Shown: in pieces, positions 31,970 through 39,634 of the stretch
Layout of the letters: the number at the start of each line of letters is the position of its first letter
Numbering within the stretch: the first letter of the stretch is position 1
Origin: [Lactobacillus] rogosae
GTDB taxonomy: Bacteria > Bacillota > Clostridia > Lachnospirales > Lachnospiraceae
Assembly: GCA_900112995.1 (NCBI GenBank)
Contig: FONU01000024.1
Span: 1-45,253, forward strand
Reading direction: 5' to 3'
DNA: 45,253 nucleotides
Made by a program: the position numbers and the translations under genes
The notes under the pieces: model-generated
The model's database searches: none
Told to the model about the DNA's origin: nothing
The model's input: only the letters and a program-made list of their open reading frames with translations

Positions 31970-32058
31970 AAAAAAGGCGTACACATATACATTATTAAGA
32001 TGTATAATATGAACGCCTTTGTTCTACCTTATTTGATTAGCGACAACTACCTGTCGTC
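31970..32058 (-). promoter_or_regulatory. glnN leader: ANTAR-like antiterminator hairpins and terminator
   Basis: Reading the minus strand, a first hairpin CGACA-GGTAGT-TGTCG (32040-32058) has a six-base loop. A second hairpin, GAAC-AAAGGC-GTTC (32011-32024), has a six-base loop with A at position 1 and G at position 4, the ANTAR-protein recognition pattern. The loop and right arm of the second hairpin form the left arm of a strong terminator, AAAGGCGT...ACGCCTTTTTT (31970-32020), so the two are mutually exclusive. ANTAR antitermination of glutamine synthetase genes is known in clostridia. The first loop lacks the A1/G4 pattern, so the assignment is tentative. Confidence 0.5.
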
Positions 32059-32160
32059 TTTAATTAAAATAACTCAAAATTAATAATAATGCAAGTTCTT
32101 TTTTAAAAAATATAAAAAAAATTAAAATTATTAATTATCTAAGTCAATTTCAAGTAAATT

Positions 32161-33168
32161 CTACTCTAATGAGGCTTCTCCAATATACATTCCGTGTACG
32201 ATAAAGCGTTTCTCACCGTTATCAGTACAAGTAGAAAGAGTAACTACCTGACTTGCTGATGAAATATCAACCCCTGTATCATACAAAGATTTGGCTTTCA
32301 TATCTGCTGCATAACTTTGCATAGAAGCAAGAGAAGGGAAGTTAAAGGTATATGTATCACTTACAGCTTCACTTATGTAGCAGCTAAAGATTTTATATTG
32401 TTTAATGACATTACCAGTGTATATATAGAATACATTGTTGCCAGAACCATTATAGAACGATGAATTCTCATAACTTTTAAGCTTGCCAAACATCGCACCA
32501 TTTCGCATATTGTGTCCGTATATAATCACATGGTTTGAAGAAAGTCCGCTATTAATGCGGGAATCTTCAAACAGACAGCCATTAGCACTGGATTGCTTGT
32601 CAAATGTATGTGTAAGGTAATAATCATTATCATTACCCTGAACCATTGGAAGCCTGCATCCAATAGATGGAATGTATATATATCCAAGTCCATCAGAATT
32701 AATATTAAGAAGTGCCTGATGGTTATACTTAAATGGAACTTCAACTTCCTCTTCCTCATCACCGATAATTACATTAGTGTGGGAATCTTCATCAAGAACA
32801 TTCTGTTCAATGTCATTATATATTACATCAGCCTTGTGATATGCAAGGAATATGTTGATAAGATTGTATGCGGCAAATATAAAGACAGCAACTGATATTA
32901 AAAGAATAATACGTCTTATTATATTAGAACGCTTTTTATCTTTCTCCTGTCTGTCAAATACTGCATCAGCATCATTCTCATCATATGGAGAATTACTGTC
33001 TGAATAATCCATATCCTCATCTATAAAATCATCAACATCATCATTCAGAATATCATCAGGATCTTCTAATTCATAATCGGGCATATCATCTGATTTAGTT
33101 ATATTTCTACGAGATGCTTGTTCTGGATCATCATTCAATAAATCATCATTATTGTTAGTTGTATTCAT
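32161..33168 (-). CDS. srtB: Class B sortase
   Basis: A 335-residue membrane-anchored transpeptidase. Residues 1-80 are a very acidic cytoplasmic tail (Asp/Glu/Asn-rich), followed by a membrane segment at ~83-109 and the extracellular catalytic domain. The catalytic residues are H219 (IIYGHNM), C314 (TLSTCTD) and R321 (EKRFIVHG). The insertion and spacing between His and Cys fit class B. It attaches proteins with a C-terminal sorting signal to peptidoglycan. No substrate gene adjoins it. The only sorting-signal protein in this window is the truncated one ending at 11775. The unusually long acidic tail is worth noting. Confidence 0.93.
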   Translation of the reverse strand: MNTTNNNDDLLNDDPEQASRRNITKSDDMPDYELEDPDDILNDDVDDFIDEDMDYSDSNSPYDENDADAVFDRQEKDKKRSNIIRRIILLISVAVFIFAAYNLINIFLAYHKADVIYNDIEQNVLDEDSHTNVIIGDEEEEVEVPFKYNHQALLNINSDGLGYIYIPSIGCRLPMVQGNDNDYYLTHTFDKQSSANGCLFEDSRINSGLSSNHVIIYGHNMRNGAMFGKLKSYENSSFYNGSGNNVFYIYTGNVIKQYKIFSCYISEAVSDTYTFNFPSLASMQSYAADMKAKSLYDTGVDISSASQVVTLSTCTDNGEKRFIVHGMYIGEASLE

Positions 33169-33204
33169 AGTATTATAGTCCTTGTGTGTTGTGTGTAATG
33201 CTAA

Positions 33205-34068
33205 TTATGCCTTTCCAGCTGAACCGAATAAGTTAATCTTTTCGCGAACAGTCTCTTTAATAGCTTCACTACCAGGAGCAAGGAGCTTTCTTGGGTCAAA
33301 TCCCTTTCCTTCAAGGTCTTTGCCTTCTTCAATATATTTTCTTGTTGCAGCAGCAAATGCAAGCTGGCATTCTGTATTAACATTAATCTTAGCAACACCT
33401 AAAGAGATAGCTTTCTTAATCATATCTTCAGGAATACCTGTACCACCATGTAATACTAATGGCATATTGCCAACCTTTTCTTTAACAGCGGCAAGTGTTT
33501 CAAAGCTAAGACCTGGCCAGTTAGCAGGATATTTGCCGTGGATATTACCGATACCAGCAGCAAGCATTGTTACACCGAGGTCAGCAATTGATTTACATTC
33601 ATTAGGGTCAGCACACTCCCCCATACCGATAACGCCGTCTTCTTCACCACCGATTGAACCAACTTCTGCTTCAAGTGAAAGACCCTTCTCTTTGCAGATT
33701 TTAACAAGTTCTTTAGTCTTTTCAATATTCTCTTCAATTGGATAGTGGGAACCATCAAACATAATTGATGAAAATCCTGCATCAATGCAGTCATAACAAG
33801 CTTCATATGTTCCATGGTCAAGGTGAAGTGCAACAGGAACAGTAATCTTAAGATCATCTATCATTGCACTTACCATACTTGCTACGGTCTTAAATCCTGT
33901 CATATATTTACCAGCACCACACGATACACCGAGGATAACTGGTGAGTTCATCTCCTGAGCTGTAAGAAGAATCGCTTTAGTCCACTCAAGATTATTGATA
34001 TTGAACTGCCCAACAGCATATTTGCCATCTCTGGCTTTTTCTAACATTTCTTTTGCTGAAACTAACAT
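33205..34068 (-). CDS. fba: Fructose-bisphosphate aldolase, class II
   Basis: A 287-residue zinc enzyme of glycolysis that splits fructose-1,6-bisphosphate. Motifs include GQFNINNLEWTKAILLTAQE, VALHLDHGTYEACYDCIDAG with the zinc-binding His, FSSIMFDGSHYPIEENIEKT, and LHGGTGIPEDMIKKAISLGV. The start is the ATG after TAGGAGG. It lies 36 bases upstream of srtB on the same strand, without an obvious terminator, so partial cotranscription is possible. Closest types are FbaA/GatY-like short class II aldolases; fructose-bisphosphate is the likely but not the only possible substrate. Confidence 0.93.
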   Translation of the reverse strand: MLVSAKEMLEKARDGKYAVGQFNINNLEWTKAILLTAQEMNSPVILGVSCGAGKYMTGFKTVASMVSAMIDDLKITVPVALHLDHGTYEACYDCIDAGFSSIMFDGSHYPIEENIEKTKELVKICKEKGLSLEAEVGSIGGEEDGVIGMGECADPNECKSIADLGVTMLAAGIGNIHGKYPANWPGLSFETLAAVKEKVGNMPLVLHGGTGIPEDMIKKAISLGVAKINVNTECQLAFAAATRKYIEEGKDLEGKGFDPRKLLAPGSEAIKETVREKINLFGSAGKA

Positions 34069-34281
34069 AAATATTAACCTCCTACTATGTAATATGGACA
34101 TAGCTTTGCTTAATGCCCACTCTTATTATCCATTATACATTAAAGCTAATAAAATGCAAAGAAAATAGTGTCAAATAGTGCGAATTTGAAAAATAAAATC
34201 AATATATTTAAGTTGTTATTGATACTAAAAAGAAGTATAATCTAAAAAAGGAATACAGAACCCGAAAGGAGAAAGAAATTT

Positions 34282-34584
34282 ATGGGGAAATTTATTTATT
34301 TAGCCAATATTATAGCCGCAGATGTGGATTTTTATAATATTGAGGGTAACAGGGGAGATTCATATCTTCCATTTATAGGTTTTATGATGTTTGTAGTAGG
34401 TGCTGTTGTAGCGTTTATGGGTTTTTCAAAGTACATAACAGCCAAGAAGAATTTTAACCTGTTCTATGATTTAAGGGACAGCGTTAAGGTTGATAAAGCC
34501 ACTAATGAGAAGAACAAGAAAACTGGAATCATTATGATAGCTGCAGGAATAATTGTTCTTATTGTTTCATTCTTTGTAATATAG
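34282..34584 (+). CDS. Small membrane protein of unknown function
   Basis: A 100-residue protein with two membrane segments, ~30-50 (PFIGFMMFVVGAVVAFMGFS) and ~80-99 (GIIMIAAGIIVLIVSFFVI). They are separated by a basic loop of ~30 residues (KYITAKKNFNLFYDLRDSVK). The start follows AAAGGAGAAAG. No known domain was recognised. The candidate structured RNA follows downstream on the same strand. Confidence 0.75.
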   Translation: MGKFIYLANIIAADVDFYNIEGNRGDSYLPFIGFMMFVVGAVVAFMGFSKYITAKKNFNLFYDLRDSVKVDKATNEKNKKTGIIMIAAGIIVLIVSFFVI

Positions 34585-34646
34585 AAGACTAATAATAAGA
34601 GATTAATGCAAAAGATTAATTAGAAGATTAAGTATATAAAGATAAG

Positions 34647-34855
34647 GTTCTTATTCCTTGATATTTATGAGAATGAACTCTTTCGTATTAGTTAGTGATG
34701 ATATCAATAATCACAATACGTAAAATGCCACCCCGTTAAGGGTGGCATCGAAAGAGGGAGGAGAGTTGTACATTATGATTAACAACTCATATTTATGAAG
34801 AACTATAAAAGTCAATAAGCTTTATTAATATATATCAGCTTGTCTGATATATTTT
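34647..34855 (+). ncRNA. Candidate structured RNA with three-way junction and terminator-like hairpin
   Basis: Outer helix P1 is CTCTTTCG (34678-34685) with CGAAAGAG (34749-34756). It encloses P2, made of CGTATT/AATACG plus GTGAT/ATCAC (34684-34720), and P3, ATGCCACCC/GGGTGGCAT (34725-34748), which abuts P1. A partial hairpin (34647-34678) precedes it. GAGTTGT/ACAACTC (34763-34788) follows, then ATATATCAG/CTGATATAT with trailing T (34830-34855), resembling a terminator. AACTCT before P1 can also pair with AGAGTT after it, giving an alternative fold. It lies in a 394-base gap ahead of the zinc-ribbon gene. I match it to no known riboswitch. Confidence 0.5.
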
Positions 34856-34895
34856 CTATATTTAAAAGTATATTGATTAAAAGTGAAGAAAGAAT

Positions 34896-34943
34896 GTTCA
34901 TAATGTTAAAACTTATTGAATGCAATATGAACAAATTATGAAC
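34896..34943 (+). repeat. Inverted repeats upstream of the zinc-ribbon gene
   Basis: GTTCATAAT (34896-34904) is mirrored perfectly by ATTATGAAC (34935-34943), and TATGAAC at 34926-34932 offers a second partner. It may be an operator or a small RNA switch just ahead of the start at 34979. Confidence 0.5.
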
Positions 34944-34978
34944 ACATATAATATTACATAAATTAATGGAGGTAAGAT

Positions 34979-36064
34979 ATGCCAATTATATACAAGTGTC
35001 CTAACTGTGGAGCGGCAATGGAATTCTCAAGTGAATTGCAGAAGCTTGAATGTAAAAGTTGTGGTACAAGTATAGATGTTAAGACATATGAAGATGAATA
35101 TGCTTCTTTAATGGAAGAAGTAAGTGGAAGTACATCAGATAATAGTGATTATGGATTTAATAACAGTGAACAGGATAATGATGCAGATAACAATAATATG
35201 AAGATATATCATTGTCAGAGCTGTGGAGCAGAACTTGTTGCAGATGAATATACATCAGCTACATTTTGTTCATATTGTGGTAATCCGACATTGGTTGAGG
35301 ACAGACTTAAAGGAAGCTTCAGGCCAAGGTCAATAATTCCATTTAAGATTAACAAAGATCAGGCAGTAGATATATATAAGAAATGGCTGAAAAAAGGAAT
35401 GCTTACACCAAAGGAATTATCAAGAAAAAGTACAATTGAGAAGATTAGTGGTGTGTATGTCCCATTCTGGCTGTATGATTATTCAGCAAGAACTATGATG
35501 AGTGCCAATGCTAATAAGGTAAGAACGACAAGACGTGGCGATACAGAATATACATATACAGACCATTTTGATGTGTATAGAGATGTATCAGCAGAATTCA
35601 AAAGAATTCCGGCCGATGCTTCAGAGAAAATGCCAGATGAACAGATGGATATGTTAGAGCCTTATAATTACAGCGAGATTACAGATTTTGCAATGCCATA
35701 CTTATCTGGATATCTTTCAGAAAAATATAATTATACAGCTGATGAAATACAGAGTCGTGCCAAGAAGAGAGCAGATTCATACATTACACAGATTGCAAGG
35801 GATTCAATTACTGGTTATTCAAGTGTCATAGTAAGGAATAACAGCATAAGTATGAATGGCAGGGGCAGCGAATATGCACTTTTGCCAGTGTGGATGCTCA
35901 ATTTCAGATACAATAATAAGGAATTCCATTTTTATCTTAATGGACAGACTGGTAAAATAGTGGCAGACAGACCTATAAGTGCAGGAAAAGCCGTTACATA
36001 TGGTATTGGAATTTTTGTGCTTACACTTATTATTACAATGATAGGAGGGCTGTTGTTTATATGA
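34979..36064 (+). CDS. Zinc-ribbon membrane protein (TPM-protein partner)
   Basis: A 361-residue protein. There are two zinc ribbons at the N-terminus: CPNCG...CKSCG at residues ~6-28 and CQSCG...CSYCG at ~80-106, split by an acidic spacer. A soluble domain from ~115 to ~330 contains SGVYVPFWLYDYSARTMM and YALLPVWMLNFRYNNKEFHF. One membrane segment closes the protein (~338-360). The family is widespread in Firmicutes beside TPM-domain genes. The function is not established; a role in envelope protein quality control has been suggested only by association. Its stop overlaps the start of the next gene (ATGA). Confidence 0.85.
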   Translation: MPIIYKCPNCGAAMEFSSELQKLECKSCGTSIDVKTYEDEYASLMEEVSGSTSDNSDYGFNNSEQDNDADNNNMKIYHCQSCGAELVADEYTSATFCSYCGNPTLVEDRLKGSFRPRSIIPFKINKDQAVDIYKKWLKKGMLTPKELSRKSTIEKISGVYVPFWLYDYSARTMMSANANKVRTTRRGDTEYTYTDHFDVYRDVSAEFKRIPADASEKMPDEQMDMLEPYNYSEITDFAMPYLSGYLSEKYNYTADEIQSRAKKRADSYITQIARDSITGYSSVIVRNNSISMNGRGSEYALLPVWMLNFRYNNKEFHFYLNGQTGKIVADRPISAGKAVTYGIGIFVLTLIITMIGGLLFI

Positions 36065-36858
36065 TGTGTGTAGATTTAAAAAGACATTTTAACTGGTTAA
36101 AAGTGGCTGTAATGGTATTATTAGCTGTTATGGTTATGATGTTTGTATTAACAGGAACACAGAGTGCGTATGCGGGTACAGATAATAAGACCTATGTAAT
36201 AGATGATGCTGGAATTCTGACAAGTGAGGAAGAACAGAAGCTTACAGATATGTGCAGGAAGGCATCTAAGAACTGTCAGCTTGATATTGTTATCATAACT
36301 ATGAACAAGAATTTAGATTATAGTCCTATGGATAATTATCTTCGTTCAATACTTGAAGAACAGTATGGTTATGAGGAAACAGGAACTGACTGCGAGGCTG
36401 TTGTATATGGAATAGATATGACTTCAAGAGCAGACAGAATTGTAACATCAGGAAGAGCAAGGAGCAGCATTTCACAGTCAAGTCTGGATTCAATCAGGGA
36501 AAGTGCGGAGGATAAGCTTGCTGAAGGCGATTATTATGCAGGCTGTAAGAAATACATAAACGGAATTGAGAGAAAGCTTAATGTAAATATGTTATCAAGA
36601 CTTACATATTATATGCCAGTTAAGATTTTAATCTCACTTGTGGCAGCAGTTATTGCAGTATTGGCAATGATGAGCAGTGCCAGGTCAAAGATGACAGTGA
36701 ACAGTACAGAATATACTAAGAACCACGGATATAAGATGAATGACAGAAGAGATGTATTTATCAATACAACAATTACTAAAAGACATATTGAAAAGAGCAG
36801 TTCAAGTGGTGGAAGCTCTGGAGGTGGTAACTCTGGAAGTTCAGGCGGACACTTCTAA
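36061..36858 (+). CDS. TPM-domain protein (YgcG-like)
   Basis: A 265-residue exported membrane protein. A signal sequence (VAVMVLLAVMVMMFVLTGT) is followed by the TPM domain at residues ~40-165 (VIDDAGILTSEEEQKLTDMC; DCEAVVYGIDMTSRADRIVT). A membrane segment lies at ~185-200 (ILISLVAAVIAVLAMMSS). The tail ends in Gly/Ser repeats, SSGGSSGGGNSGSSGGHF, characteristic of YgcG-like proteins. TPM domains act in thylakoid and membrane protein turnover in plants; the bacterial role is unclear. It is coupled by a 4-base overlap to the zinc-ribbon gene, so the two products probably form a complex. Confidence 0.88.
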   Translation: MMCVDLKRHFNWLKVAVMVLLAVMVMMFVLTGTQSAYAGTDNKTYVIDDAGILTSEEEQKLTDMCRKASKNCQLDIVIITMNKNLDYSPMDNYLRSILEEQYGYEETGTDCEAVVYGIDMTSRADRIVTSGRARSSISQSSLDSIRESAEDKLAEGDYYAGCKKYINGIERKLNVNMLSRLTYYMPVKILISLVAAVIAVLAMMSSARSKMTVNSTEYTKNHGYKMNDRRDVFINTTITKRHIEKSSSSGGSSGGGNSGSSGGHF

Positions 36859-36885
36859 GAAGATATATATTTAAAAAGTGTATAA

Positions 36886-36930
36886 GACCTATAGGATAAA
36901 ATAAGGTTATGTAAATTTTTTATATAGGTC
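36886..36930 (+). repeat. Inverted repeat after the TPM gene
   Basis: GACCTATA at 36886-36893 and TATAGGTC at 36923-36930 form an 8-bp perfect stem with an AT-rich loop that includes a T run. This may be a weak terminator ahead of the stronger one at 36943. Confidence 0.4.
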
Positions 36931-36942
36931 GGATTTTAAAAT

Positions 36943-36999
36943 AAGCCCGGTATGATTAAAGCAATCATATTTATGATTGTGATTAAGCATACCGGGCTT
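36943..36999. terminator. Bidirectional intrinsic terminator
   Basis: AAGCCCGGTATG pairs with CATACCGGGCTT (12 bp). An inner CAATCATA/TATGATTG stem extends it. It is flanked by A and T runs and lies between the convergent TPM and cyclophilin genes. Confidence 0.9.
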
Positions 37000-37010
37000 T
37001 TATTATACTA

Positions 37011-37535
37011 TTAGAGTGTTTCTGGTTCAGCGTAATCTACACCAAAAGTATCAACAGTAACAGTCTTCATAACCTGAGGAGTTCTAGGTCTGTCACTCCA
37101 GTCAGTATCAATTGAAGCAATGCTGTCTAATACATCTTCACCTTCAACAAGTTTACCAAAAGCGGCATACTGACCGTCAAGGTGAGGTGCATCAGCGTGC
37201 ATAATAAAGAACTGGGAACCAGCTGAATCCGGGTGCTGTGCACGTGCCATAGAAAGGACACCTCTTGAGTGCTTAAGGTTATTTTCAACACCATTGTAGT
37301 TGAATTCACCCTTGATTGAGTATCCAGGACCGCCAATGCCTGAGCCTTCTGGGTCGCCGCCCTGAATCATAAATCCGGCGATAACTCTGTGGAAAATAAG
37401 TCCGTCATAGAAGCCTTTTTTTACAAGACTTATAAAATTGTTTACTGTATTAGGTGCAACGTCTGGATAAAGTTCTGCTTTCATAACGTCGCCATTTTCC
37501 ATTGTAAATGTTACAATAGGGTTCTGATTAGACAT
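37011..37535 (-). CDS. Peptidyl-prolyl cis-trans isomerase, cyclophilin type
   Basis: A 174-residue cytoplasmic cyclophilin that speeds proline isomerisation. Key text is FHRVIAGFMIQGGDPEGSG, RGVLSMARAQHPDSAGSQFF, IMHADAPHLDGQYAAFGKL. The catalytic Arg is in FHRVI, with the QxxMQ-like FMIQGGD and SQFFI supporting full activity. I start at the ATG after GGAGG; the frame continues upstream, but without a ribosome binding site and into a palindromic element. It is transcribed toward the bidirectional terminator. Confidence 0.94.
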   Translation of the reverse strand: MSNQNPIVTFTMENGDVMKAELYPDVAPNTVNNFISLVKKGFYDGLIFHRVIAGFMIQGGDPEGSGIGGPGYSIKGEFNYNGVENNLKHSRGVLSMARAQHPDSAGSQFFIMHADAPHLDGQYAAFGKLVEGEDVLDSIASIDTDWSDRPRTPQVMKTVTVDTFGVDYAEPETL

Positions 37536-37567
37536 AATTAACCTCCAAAATAATGTGTAATGTGTGG

Positions 37568-37775
37568 GATAATTACAAGACGAAAGCAAATATGACTAAC
37601 GGACGTTGTGAGATAAAAATATATTACTGCTGGGCACGCTTGCGCTACTTGAAACCGTAGCGGTACTAAGCGGCTAAAGGATAGCCGCTAAGTGCCGACG
37701 GTTTCAAAAGTACCCAGCTTGTAATGTATTTTTATTTCACAGCTGGTTAGCAATAGTGGTCGTTTTGTAATTATC
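37568..37775. repeat. 208-bp near-palindromic element (MITE-like or long hairpin)
   Basis: The arms pair along most of their length. From outside in the pairs are GATAATTACAA/TTGTAATTATC, ACGA../..TCGT, CTAAC/GTTAG, TGTGAGATAAAAATA with TATTTTTATTTCACA, ATTAC/GTAAT, GCTGGG/CCCAGC, TTGAAACCG/CGGTTTCAA and GCGGCTA/TAGCCGC. The 5-base centre is AAGGA. It encodes nothing and fills the space between the divergent cyclophilin and GNAT genes. Miniature inverted-repeat transposon, folded RNA or protein-binding site are all possible. No clear target duplication was seen. Confidence 0.75.
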
Positions 37776-37842
37776 TGTGATAATATTATGTATTGTAATG
37801 GGGATTATTGTAAAAGTCAATTGGGAGGATTATACGTGAGTT

Positions 37843-38652
37843 ATGGAAAGAGTGTATATATTTGATTGTGACAGGATTATAGGTGATGAGGAAAAACGGA
37901 CTATTATAGAGAATATGGAAGGAAAGGCTGAGGTTATTTTTGATAATTCTGAGGGGTATGACAGGGATACGGATATAGTTATAAGTACACGTTGTGTGGG
38001 GAATAGAGATGTGGCTGGTATGGAAGTTATTATAAGGGAAGATATTGGAGTTGGGTGTCATTATGTGGGAACTGCACCTTATGTGATATATGAACCAGAG
38101 GAGATAGATTATTATTACTGTCAGAAAGTGTATGCAAGAAAAAATGGACTTCCGGCATTTATTCTTGAAACAGAGAGGTTTATTGTGAGGGAGGAAAGTC
38201 TTGATGACCTTGATGAATTGTACGAATTGTATGACACACTTGCAGATTGTGAGTTTATAGAACCTTTGTATGAATTAGAGAAGGAAAAAGAATTTGTAAG
38301 AAATTACATTAATAATATGTATAGATTCTTTGAGTACGGAATGTGGCTTGTATATTCCAAATATACAGGCAGGCTTGTTGGACGTATGGGAATTGAGAAT
38401 AGAAGCATTGACGGGGAAAATGTTCAGGAAATAGGTTATCTTACAGGAAAGCCTTATCAGAATATGGGGATAGCATACGAAGTATGCAGTGCAATTATGG
38501 AATATGCCAAGGAAGAATTAGGCATAGATAAATTATATTCCTGCATAGATAAGAATAATAAACCGTCAATATCGCTTATACACAAGCTTGGCTTTAAAGC
38601 GTATGCACAGGACATTGACGGTATGAATATTTATATATGTGAGCTTAATTAA
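37843..38652 (+). CDS. GNAT-family N-acetyltransferase with an extra N-terminal domain
   Basis: A 269-residue protein. Residues ~105-265 are a RimJ/RimL-like GNAT domain: ERFIVREESLDDLDELYELY, YSKYTGRLVGRMGIENRSID, IGYLTGKPYQNMGIAYEVCS (acetyl-CoA loop), CIDKNNKPSISLIHKLGFKA. The first ~100 residues (MERVYIFDCDRIIGDEEKRT, DIVISTRCVGNRDVAGMEVI) are not part of GNAT and look like a small alpha/beta domain of unknown role. The ATG is 15 bases after GGGAGG, a long gap. The stop overlaps the end of the convergent yesL-like gene by 4 bases. Confidence 0.85.
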   Translation: MERVYIFDCDRIIGDEEKRTIIENMEGKAEVIFDNSEGYDRDTDIVISTRCVGNRDVAGMEVIIREDIGVGCHYVGTAPYVIYEPEEIDYYYCQKVYARKNGLPAFILETERFIVREESLDDLDELYELYDTLADCEFIEPLYELEKEKEFVRNYINNMYRFFEYGMWLVYSKYTGRLVGRMGIENRSIDGENVQEIGYLTGKPYQNMGIAYEVCSAIMEYAKEELGIDKLYSCIDKNNKPSISLIHKLGFKAYAQDIDGMNIYICELN

Positions 38653-39398
38653 TTGTTACTATCATCTGATTGATTATCATTTGAAGTAACAGCAGTGTTG
38701 TCAACAGTGTCTTCAATAGCTGTATGTTGTTTAGCAGGTTCTGTTTTTTCAGCTTTTTCTTTTTCAGCTTCTCTGGCCCGCTCATCATTAGTGTTCTCTA
38801 ATGACTTAAATATTCTTGTGAATATGAATGAGTCAACATAAATAATAAGCGGTATAGTTACTATAAATGCAGTAAAATACTTTAAAGAAAAGAGGATAAG
38901 TCCGTATGTTGCAATCATCATAATAAATGTCTGTGGCAGGTGATGAACGCATAATATAAGTGAATTCTTAACAATTGTAATTGCTTTATCATCATATCTT
39001 GAAAGTACTGCAAATGAATATAAAAGAACACCAGCCCATACAAGAGCACAGCCTGCGATAGCATACATAAAAATAGTACCAGCCATTGAACCGGATGAGA
39101 ATGCCCAGTAGGCACAGGCCCTTATATCAAAGAATAAAAGAAGTCCGATAACTCCCATAATAAGTTCAACCAATAATCCCTGGACAAAATTAGTCTTAAA
39201 AGACTTCCAGAAATCTTTAAACACATAATTTTCTTCATCTTTAACAAGCTTCATTCCAGCATAAAATGCGGCTGTAAGTGAAGCACCTATTGTGATAACA
39301 GGGATACAGAATATAACTGTTATTAATCCAAGTATAAGGAAATCACCAGCTTTCGTGAGTCCCTTGAAAAATTTACCATCTAATCCAAAACCACGCAT
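38649..39398 (-). CDS. YesL-family (DUF624) membrane protein
   Basis: A 249-residue protein with about five membrane segments. The start, GLDGKFFKGLTKAGDFLILG then LITVIFCIPVITIGASLTAA, and FYAGMKLVKDEENYVFKDFW are the DUF624 hallmark. The last ~55 residues are polar and acidic, and probably lie in the cytoplasm. YesL-like proteins are common beside carbohydrate transporters in Firmicutes, but here it stands alone and its function is unknown. It is convergent with the GNAT gene. Confidence 0.9.
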   Translation of the reverse strand: MRGFGLDGKFFKGLTKAGDFLILGLITVIFCIPVITIGASLTAAFYAGMKLVKDEENYVFKDFWKSFKTNFVQGLLVELIMGVIGLLLFFDIRACAYWAFSSGSMAGTIFMYAIAGCALVWAGVLLYSFAVLSRYDDKAITIVKNSLILCVHHLPQTFIMMIATYGLILFSLKYFTAFIVTIPLIIYVDSFIFTRIFKSLENTNDERAREAEKEKAEKTEPAKQHTAIEDTVDNTAVTSNDNQSDDSNN

Positions 39399-39634
39399 AA
39401 TATATCTCCATTCTCCATTTATTAATGAAAGTGACTAAATCAGATTATACTTATATATGTAACAAAAAGCAAAGAATTTTTAATGCATATTTCTTAAATG
39501 TTTATAAAAGCTGTTTTTTTAAGCGTTAAGCTATGATAAACTAACAAATATTGATTAATTAAAGAGTAATTAATAAAAAGCAAAGCCACAGTGTTTCTGG
39601 CTGTTTAATGAAATGTAATGTATTAGGAGGCTAT

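Noticed and set aside
34678-34756. Hammerhead or known riboswitch
   Set aside because: The three-way junction contains TGATGA and GAAA words, but they are not placed as in a hammerhead core. I found no conserved bases of purine, TPP or cyclic-di-GMP riboswitches.
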